The notes beneath the pieces were generated by a model. It saw nothing but the letters and a program-made list of their open reading frames with translations. It was not told the origin of the DNA and searched no databases. From Ambrosia x helenae (taxonomy: Eukaryota; Streptophyta; Magnoliopsida; Asterales; Asteraceae), in assembly GCA_030844895.1 (NCBI GenBank), contig JAUTDX010001480.1:1-64000 (forward strand): a stretch of 64,000 nt of DNA. Direction: 5' to 3'. Made by a program: the position numbers and the translations under genes. Of this stretch, positions 55,701 to 64,000 are shown in pieces; positions within the stretch are counted from its first letter, which is position 1; every line of letters begins with the position of its first letter.

Positions 55701-57104
55701 TTGGAATTCAGCAATCATCTCTCATGGAATGGGAAACGCCATAGCGGAGACGAAGGAACAACAACCATAACGAAGCTAAGGAAGAGGAGATCACCACCTT
55801 CTATAAGTCACTGTACACTTGGAATGCTTTGGAAGGAGATCCAGGTCTATGGGAGAATGACCGGCGCTTATCTATCGAGGAGAAAAGATAAAGCCGGGAA
55901 GTTTTTCGCATTTATTAGATTCGAAGCAGTGAGGAACATTGAAGAAATGGTGAAGGCGTTAGCAAGAGTAGCTCTAGGTGATGGGAGAATCCATGTAAAC
56001 GTGGCCAAGTTTAAGAAGGAAGAAGAGAAGGATAATAAGAGGGCTCATCAACGTCTGGAACCAATGCATCTTGGTACCAGAAACAAGCAACAAAATAGGG
56101 TTAATGAACAACCACCGGTTTGGGGGGATTCGACTAATTTTCCATCAATTCAACAAGCTCATGCTAGGAAAAATATTGTGATTCCAAACAAGAACTATAC
56201 GGTGAAGTCAATATGGGGAAAATGCTCTTTGATAGGAAATGTGAAGGATGTTACTCGTCTATGCATAATGGAAGACTTTCTTATGGCAATGAACATGAAG
56301 GATGTCACCGTTAAATACGTGTCGAGTATGACGGTGTTTCTAATCTTCACGAATGCCTCAATGGCGGTGGATTTCCTAACAACAAAAGAGGATGAATGGA
56401 AAACTTCGTTTCAACACTTAGCCCGATGGGATGGATAGGTGTTGCCTCTCGAGAGGGTGGCATGGATAAAGGTGACTGGGATTCCAATCCAATTATGGGA
56501 CAAGGAGGTGTTTAACTACATTACAGAGAAGTATGGAAAGGTAGTTCAGGAATCAAGGGGTAGTGCAAGTGAAGGAAATTTTCCCTTTGAAACGATTGCA
56601 GTTTTGGTGAAAGCCAGTAGACATATCTCTGAGGTGGTCGATGCTCATTGGAAAAATGACAGATTTCAGGTGTGGGTGGAAGAGACGGATCAAGAGTGGT
56701 GTCCGGATTTCGTGGTTAGTCAGGTAAACCAAAACAAAATCCTGAAGCTAAACACGGATGATGGAAAGTATTATTCTGATCTTGACGCTGAGGAAGTTCC
56801 TTCTGAAAGATTAGTAGCCGAGAATCTGGGTGATGATCGGGAAGAAGGTGACATAAGAAATGATTCGGAAGAGGAAGCTCCGGTTCCAAACCCGTCCAAA
56901 CCTTCGGTTGTGGGAAACAAAACATCGTCCAATCATGGTGAAGACCAATCGACAATGCATGAGAAAGATGATACATTTATTGCAAATAATAATATGGTCA
57001 TGGAAGGCATGCAAAATTTGGCGGCTGACTCTTTTCAAATTAATCAGTCATCCGAAAGTGGGCCAGGAGTAAATAGGGAGCATGTTAGGCCAGGCCTGTT
57101 TTAA
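55701..57104 (+). pseudogene. LINE ORF1: RRM plus DUF4283-like protein
   Basis: The N-terminal part holds an RRM-like segment (VYGRMTGAYLSRRKDKAGKF, FAFIRFEAVRN, GRIHVNVAKFK), with its first strand out of frame. A DUF4283-type domain begins near SIWGKCSLIGNV and continues, after a TAG at 56436-56438, with RVAWIKVTGIPIQLWDKEVF. An acidic linker (SEEEAPVPNPS) follows. Plant L1 ORF1 proteins of this layout bind the element RNA. One stop and a shifted start make it a pseudogene. Confidence 0.8.
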
Positions 57105-57569
57105 ATGGATCAGAATTTTCGGTGTCAAGAAAAAGGACCAGACTCGATAGTGGGCTCAATGAGGAGTTATTAGATTTGAATTCCCCCATCCTCCTAGGCC
57201 CACCTTGGTGTTTAATGAACAATCAATCAAAGCTGGTGACAGGGGTGATACTAGGGCTCGAAGAGATAGAAGGAATAAAAGAACAACGAACTCGACAATC
57301 AACAGCTCTTCGATAGTTCTTTTTCCACCGGTTTTTTCACCCACAATTCATAATAACCATGAACCTAGTGTGGAATTTATCGCGGGTACCATTGCACAAC
57401 AACCAGCAGCGGAACCAGTTGAGGCTGATAACGAATCCCAAGTGTATGTGGAAACAAAAGCTATGGACACGACTCCAGTGGGTTCGGTTATGGGAATCCA
57501 ATTGGGGGGCTTCGTAGAACACGTGGAAGATGACATCAGGAAAGAAGGTGAGACTGATTTAGCCCAATG

Positions 57570-60480
57570 AATTTCTTATCTTATAATGTTAGGGGGATTA
57601 GAGAGGACAGAAAGGTTCTCTAAGTGGGTGAGCTAATAAGATCTCATAAACCGAATTTTGGGGCAATTCAAGAAACCATGCTGCGTGATGGTTCAAAGTT
57701 TCAAGTACAAAACTTTTGGGGGTAGAGGTAATGTTGATTTTGAGTGGGTAATATCGGAAGGAAATCGGGGGGATTATTATGTTGTTGGGACCCGGGGATC
57801 TTTTGTAAAACATTGGTTACGAGACATCAGAAATTTTTGGTTATACACGGCAAGCTAGTTCAAACGGGTGAAATGCTTAATGTCGGGAATGTTTATGCTC
57901 CACAACAACTCAGCCTTAAAAAGGAATTATGGGTTGTGCTTACTGAAACAATGATTTCAGGTTAAGAACACAATGAGATCTTTGAATGCCATACAAGTCG
58001 CTGGTCCTCACACTCTCACTAAACTATATTTACATTCTTGCTAATTCATTTATTTCAAGTTGAAAATATCAATATCTTATTTGTTGCAAGTAATTTATTC
58101 TATTCATGCTTCACGCATTAGCCAGGATGTAAGTTTTGCTAGTGGGATGGGGGATTTCAATGCCGTCCGAAACGCGGAGGAAAGGTTAAACACCGGGTTC
58201 AACCCGACTTGTGCGGAAGAATTTAACTCCTTCATTCATGAAAACGACTTGTATGAGTATCCTATGGGGGACCGGAAGTTTAATCGAGTGGCGGAGTTGG
58301 GGGATAAATTGAGCAAGATTGACAGAGTGCTAGACTCAAACAGTTTCTGGAATACATGGCCAGATGCTTCGGTTACGGCCCTTCCTAGACTGGCCTCTGA
58401 CCCCAGCCCATTGGTATTATCGACGATTGCTCCCAATTACGGGTCTATCCCATTTTGCTTTTACAACTCGTGTCTTCAAAAGGATGGACTCGGGCAGGTA
58501 GTCACAGATGCTTTTAACGGTTCTTCCTTCAATGGGCCCCTGGATTGGGTGTTTACCCAAAAGATGAAGATGGTCAAAGTTGCATTGACAACATGGGCAC
58601 AACAACAACGGGAAATACGAAACGGCTTGAAAAAAAGTTTGTGAGACAGATATTGGATATTTACAGTAAGTTGGAGGAACACACATTAACTGAGGAAGAG
58701 GTGAAATTATGGACCGAAACTAAACAAATGTTGGCAGACATAAACTTGGAGATTGCTTAAGATCTAAAACAGAAGGCCCGTTTAAAATGGATTATCGAAG
58801 GCGATGAAAATATGTCATTCTTTCCCAATATGATAAATAAAAACTCATATTCCAATAGAATGAATGGGGTGTTGGTGAATGATGAATGGGTGACGGATCC
58901 GATGAGACTCAAGTTCAAGGCCTGGAAATTCTTTGCCCTTAAATATGCTGAACCTATGCAGGTGCGGCCCTCCTTTCAATGTCCCAATATCAAACAATTG
59001 TCACAGGTGGATAGTGATTGGCTTACTTCTTCCTTCACGGAATTGGAAGTTAAAAACGCCATTTGGGAATGCAGTAGTGACAAAGCACCCGGACCCGACG
59101 GTTTTACCTTTCGTTTGTAAAACACTTCTGGGAACTTTTAAAAGTCTTATGAATGTGTTTGACGCGTTCTATGAACATGGGTCTATTAGTAGGGGATGTA
59201 GTTCGTCCTTCATTGCTTTAATTGCTAAAAGGGTGGACCCAACTTCTTTCGGCGATTACAAACCTATAAGCTTGATTGGGTGCATCTCTAAAATGATATC
59301 CAAGGTGTTGGAAAACCGCTTAAAGGCGGTAATCAGGTCAGTAATTTCTGAACTGCAGTCCGGTTTTTTATCGAGCCGAAATATTATGGATGGCCCACTA
59401 ATCCTCAACGAAGTCACATCTTGGTTCAAAAAGACCCGCACGCAGGGATTTGTACTTAAGGTTGATATGGAGAAAGCGTATGACACAATTACTTGGAGCT
59501 TCATCGTGTCGGTTATGAATCAAATGTGCTTCCTAAGTAGATGGATTAATTGGGTAATGGGCATTCTTCAGTCGTCCAGAGCATCTGTACTTATAAATGG
59601 CTCCCCGTCAAGTGAAACCGAATGTTTCAGAGGTGTTCGCCATGGAGACCCCTTGTCTCCATTTATCTTCATAATCGTGATGGAAACACTCACTTGTTTT
59701 ATTAGGAAAGAGAATCAAACAGGGCTGATTACAGGCATACGTTTACCGAATAATGGGCCAGAATTGACGCATCTTATGTATGCAGACGACATAGTCTTCA
59801 TGGGAGAATGGGGAGAGGGGACTATTCGGAATATTGTCAGGCTTATGCGGTGTTTTTATCTGATTTTGGTCCTGAAAATGAACCACAGAAAGACGAATTT
59901 ATTTGGGATAGGTGTGTCGAACAACACTATCGAGAACATAGCTGAGTTGATAAATTATAAGATGAGGAGTTTCCCATGCAAGTACCTGGGACTTCCTATC
60001 GGTGTGAACATGAACCATTGCGGTACTAGAATGAGGTAATCGGTTGTTTAAAAAAAGACTATCAAAATGGAAAGCTAAACATTTATCATTCGGGGGGCAT
60101 TTAGTCTTATTGAGGGTTGCACTGGACAGCCTTTCGCTGTACCACTTTTCTATGTTCAAATCCCCTAAGGGCGTCTTAGATTCCCTTGAAGCGCTCATGA
60201 GAAGGTTTTTTTTGGCGCGGTAATAAAGACAAAGCGAAAACGAATTGGATCGCCTGGGAAAGAGTGATCGGGCTGGTGGAAAAAGGGGTCCTGGTTTAGA
60301 ATCGCTGAAAATAATGAGCTATAATTTATTATTAAAGTGGTGGTGGAGATTCAAAGAAGAGAAAGGGGCGTTATGTCGGCGTGTCATTTTGGCGATTCAT
60401 CATACTCCAAACGCGTGCTCATATATGCCGATCAAACCGAGGATGGCAAGTAATTAGAATGCTATTATCAAGATTGAACA
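57570..60480 (+). pseudogene. LINE ORF2, broken (endonuclease and RT)
   Basis: Opens MNFLSYNVRGIRED, the AP-endonuclease start, with a stop near 57622. About 160 bp at 57965-58125 look foreign; the endonuclease resumes with MGDFNAVRN and SKIDRVLDS. The expected SDHCPI-type motif is altered to SDPSPL. RT follows with SDKAPGPDGF (59075), KVDMEKAYDTITW (about 59460), GVRHGDPLSPF and YADD (about 59780). Frame changes occur near 58640, 59115 and 60040. Coding stops being readable at 60480, where the LTR sits. Confidence 0.85.
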
Positions 60481-60487
60481 TGAGCTG

Positions 60488-63448
60488 TGTAAGACCCTAA
60501 CCCGTAATCACGTTATTAACGCCTAATCTTACGAGTTTTGACCTTACTTGAAACGACTCCCGATTAAAACTTTGATAATCATGAAAAATTCAAGCCATTG
60601 TGACCAATACATTTTTGGTTTCCCCAGATTTTACATTTTAATTATTAAAACATATAATAAGATTTCACGATTTAACGGGAGTCTCTTGAATTCTATTGCG
60701 GAAGCTTGATGAGTGTTCGGGTGTGTTCGGTTATTCTCGCGACTTGATCCTTGCTCCGGGACTTCCATCACATGTTTACTTAGCACCATTACACAAAGAA
60801 TGGTTAGTGGGTTGTCAATAATAAATTTAGAATAGTATGAGAGTTGTTACACATTGAGACGGAACGAACCAGGCCAAACGACCCCATATCAGTAGAACAA
60901 ACTGCTGCACTTTTTGCGCAACAACTGTTCGGGTGGCTTTTACCCCTTCTAAAACCCATAATCTGACCTCGACTTTCAAATAAGAAATGTGCTTCGTTCA
61001 AAGATCTTTCCAAGCATATAAAGAACACATCCTAACGATTTTTCTATTATATTATATGAATTTTTGAAGATCAGATCTGTCCATCCGAACGTTCTCCATC
61101 TGAACGGCCGTTCGCCCATGCTAACGCCTGTTCACTTGGCCAAAGCTCATTTTTGAGCTGATCAGTGAGTTTGAACGAGCGTTCGCTCAAGGCGAACGAC
61201 CGTTCACTGCTTCTGAACATTGTTTGATGATTCTAAGGCTTAGGAATCATGTTGCAAACACATTTAACGATTCCCAAAGCAAAAAAAAAAATCGGCTTTT
61301 CAACTAAATTAACATTTGTTTGACTAAAATATTTGCCCAGTTTATGTAACCATGACCCGGCTCTTAGTTTTGAGTGTTTAAGGCAATATTTACCCAAATC
61401 GACCCGTTAAGGCCTTGAACTAACAAGGTACTACTTGACCACACAAAATGCATACCGTTTAAGTTGTCAAGTCATTAGACACTTCTTCAACTAAAGCGTT
61501 TGTCTGATTGTTTCATTATGATTTAGTTTCTTAGATTTAAGCTTTAGTAAGTCTTTAGTTTCCCAAAATGCCCCTTATAGTCAAATCTTTCATTTTAGCC
61601 ATCCGATGCGACACTTCTTGATTCAAATCCACTGTTTTCGACTGAATGACTTGTTTAAAAACCTCTAAGTCCTTACAAACTTAGATTTTCACCATTTCTC
61701 AAGATCGTTCTAATTTGACAAATCTAGGCGTACTAGCGCGCATCAGACATAGTTATGGAATTAACTTACCTAATTTGCACCCACACTTTATGTGGGTGTT
61801 TTAGTACCCATGCTATTTCGCCCGAAAGCGTTTATTTGACTACGGGCTTACCGGGTGGCTTTGACCCATATCCATACCTTGTGCTCATTCCCCATGATTC
61901 TTGGCATCAAGTGCCCATTCTCAAATTCATGTACTTGTATGCTTTCTAGATTGACAAACATTAGTTTCTCGGATCTCAAATGGCAATACTTTGCCATTTG
62001 ATCCGTTTAACCTCATGAATCTTAATGCTTGGATTACAAGCATCAAGTGTTTGACTCAAATAATGAGGACTTCACCAGTTGACCAGTTTGGATCCATAGT
62101 TCATGATACTTTGTTATCCAAGATTCTATCTATGGTTCAAGTGACACAAACTTGACCCATTTAACAACACACTTAACGACTTCATTCAAAAGATTTCATT
62201 TGAATTAAACATCATTTATCACATATCATTATTAATTGGCCTGTTTGATGAATTTCACTATTAGGTCATAACTCATTGTCTCAATTAATATCAAAAAACA
62301 CGTTTTGTTATGAGTGCGCATAAGGTGGCTCACTTAATAGATTCTACCCCTTGGGGTTTACCTTTATCACATAATCAAGATTTAAGAATAATGTATACCA
62401 TAATTAAGCTATGTTATAGTCTATTGGTGTAAGTAAAACTTACCTCATATCCGTTTTGCTTCCGTACGCATTGGGCTTGCATCTGTTTGACTTGTTTGCT
62501 CCCTAGTTCTTGTACCTAACTTAGGGACATGTGAAACCTTGTTTTTTTTAGAATACATAATAGGGATTTCTTTCATTATCCATGACATCATGTATTCCTT
62601 TTTCCTCTAGCTCAACATCACATTTCAAGTATTCATGTTCATACATGTTTTAAACATTTACTTTCTAGTTCAAGCATTTTATCAAACACTTGGTGTGCAC
62701 CCACCAATTCAATTGATTTTCATGGGTTTTAAGTTAGCCTAGCATACCCATTTAGTTAAATATCACCATATCATGTTATATAGACTTTTTAGCCTAAATT
62801 TCTCATTGTAATAACTCCTAATAGTTGTCATAACTACTAACGATATGTGGTATCCACATAGAGGTATAAACTCAAATTTTCACATATTACATAATCATAT
62901 TGAACATAACAAACACACATGTAAAATGCTATTTGTGTTCCATTTAAACATGTTTGGGGCTCCCTAAGGTTAGAGAAACCTCCATCAACATACACTTTCA
63001 CGTTTTTGTGCAAACCCTGGATTTTCACCATGATCAAGAATGAATCTTACATCAAATTTAGCCAAATAAAAGGTACCTTGGTGTGATTGAACCTTAGATA
63101 CTTCGTTTTTGTGTAATGCATAGGCTTCCTGATGTTGAATTTGGATGTTTAGGGTTTGGTTGGTGAAGGAGTTTGATCTCCTGATGTTGAAGTCGATCAA
63201 CACACACAGTGTGTTTTTCTTTGTTAAGTTTATTTATAAAAGCCAATTTTTACTACGTTGGCAACTATAGTCATTCCAATAACCCCGAATGTCATTTCTT
63301 TTAAAACTAGCTAAGATTAATAACATTAACTGGGTTATTTCCATGTCAGAATATATCCCAAGTCCTTATTGTTCGAGTCTCGTTTTATTATTTCGCTAAT
63401 CACGCCTAATGGCGTAATTAGACGAACGAATGGTTTTGGGGCGTTACA
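60488..63448 (+). mobile_element. Solo LTR, 2.96 kb, inside the LINE
   Basis: Begins TGTAAGACCC and ends GGGGCGTTACA, inverted LTR-type termini. Flanks AGCTG (60483-60487) and ATCTG (63449-63453) are a 5-bp duplication with one mismatch. LINE coding resumes after it. A TATTTATAAAAG box lies at 63231, about 220 bp before the right end, consistent with a long U3. No gag-pol or second LTR is present. The large LTR suggests a gypsy element (Tekay/Del type possible). Confidence 0.75.
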
Positions 63449-64000
63449 ATCTGATGGAACAAAGTGTCGACATTAAATGCCTTATTAAAGGGAAACTTAG
63501 GAATGGCAAAGATATAAATTTTGGTTGGATTGGTGGATCAATGATTGTCGGTGACGGTGGCAAATCGGCTAACAGTTTGGTATTGGAAGAGATCTCCTAG
63601 TAGCCCAGAAGAGATGCTCGAGCTGCAGGTCTGCAGCGACTTACTGGAAGGGGCTGTATATCAGGCGATAAGTGGGATTGGGCCGCAAATTCAGATGGAT
63701 GCTTTTCAGTTGTAGCTTGTAGAGAACTTTTAACGCGTCATGCGGTTCCTTTCTACCCGTTTCAATGGGTCAAAGGAGTGCCGAGAAAGGTATCGATCTT
63801 CGTGTTGGAGAGCGATTCAAGACAGACTACCTACGCTTGTGGGTTTGAAGAAAAGAAAGATACTTAACAGCTTGACGACGTGCAGGTTGTGTGGGGACGA
63901 TGACGAAGACGCCGATCACCTCTTAACTTCGTGCTTCGTGGCAAATGTGATGTGGCAAAAGATTATTACGTGGCTCGGGATTGCACCAATCTTTGCTTTC
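63449..64000 (+). pseudogene. LINE ORF2 C-terminal part, continuing off-window
   Basis: Across several frames it reads a KVSIFVWRAI-like segment, LKKRKILNSL and CRLCGDDDEDADHLLTSC, the zinc-binding domain of L1-type ORF2. It completes the LINE that starts near 55.7 kb. Confidence 0.8.

Larger units (their letters stand above)
55720..64000 (+). mobile_element. Degraded full-length-type LINE, split by a solo LTR, running off-window
   Basis: ORF1 (about 55.7-57.1 kb), then ORF2 endonuclease (57570-58430), RT (58.8-60.05 kb) and zinc-binding C-terminus (63.5-64.0 kb), interrupted at 60488-63448 by an LTR. Stops and frameshifts are frequent, so it is much older than the LINE at 46.2 kb. Confidence 0.85.

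Overview
This is plant nuclear DNA, almost certainly from a eudicot. It shows a plant tRNA-Asp gene, a UPF0496 (DUF677) gene, a two-exon mitochondrial calcium uniporter gene, and plant-type chromovirus, copia, L1-type LINE, SINE, Stowaway, Harbinger, hAT, Mutator and Helitron-like elements. The mixture and sequence style suggest Asteraceae, but that is an inference from memory and not proven by the sequence. Only three features look like ordinary host genes: tRNA-Asp (18.9 kb, minus), UPF0496 (19.5-20.7 kb, plus) and MCU (39.2-40.6 kb, plus). Nearly everything else I could identify is transposable-element DNA.

Layout. 1-4.4 kb: decayed Reina-like Ty3/gypsy chromovirus with its 3' LTR. 4.9-7.5 kb: LINE tail with a 16-bp target duplication, a tRNA-derived SINE, a hAT MITE, a Tourist-like element and a TTA microsatellite. 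7.83-10.13 kb: a young, structurally complete, non-autonomous LTR retrotransposon on the minus strand that carries an ARID DNA-binding domain and zinc knuckles where integrase and reverse transcriptase should be. 10.2-18.9 kb: mostly anonymous sequence with a minisatellite, a Mutator-like element (MULE) and old relics. 18.9-21.5 kb: tRNA-Asp, UPF0496 and a large minisatellite. 22-26.5 kb: hAT relics, then a PIF/Harbinger element with a broken DDE transposase, interrupted at its stop codon by a SINE with several tRNA-like modules.

26.9-33.4 kb: a nested stack. A DNA element with 60-bp inverted ends was hit by a Pack-MULE carrying an NF-YB gene and by a copia element with non-canonical TA...TA ends. 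33.4-35.1 kb: a second Pack-MULE carrying a receptor-kinase fragment, itself hit by a Stowaway MITE. A SINE follows at once. 36.3-37.7 kb: a tandem duplication and a Tourist-like element. 39.1-40.6 kb: MCU, whose single intron is filled by a minisatellite. 40.9-44.4 kb: copia and LINE tails and two hAT MITEs. 44.77-50.19 kb: a candidate Helitron containing two SINEs and a LINE with an open 1,020-codon ORF2. 51.1-52.7 kb: a GT-rich non-coding retrosequence with a LINE-like tail. 53.3-55.3 kb: a second Harbinger element carrying only the Myb-like partner gene. 55.7 kb to the end: a degraded L1-type LINE (ORF1 and ORF2) split by a 2.96-kb solo LTR.

The most interesting material is host gene capture by mobile elements, three times in one window: an ARID domain in an LTR retrotransposon, NF-YB in a MULE, and a receptor kinase in a MULE. 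All coordinates, identities and duplications were read by eye; no alignment or database search was run.
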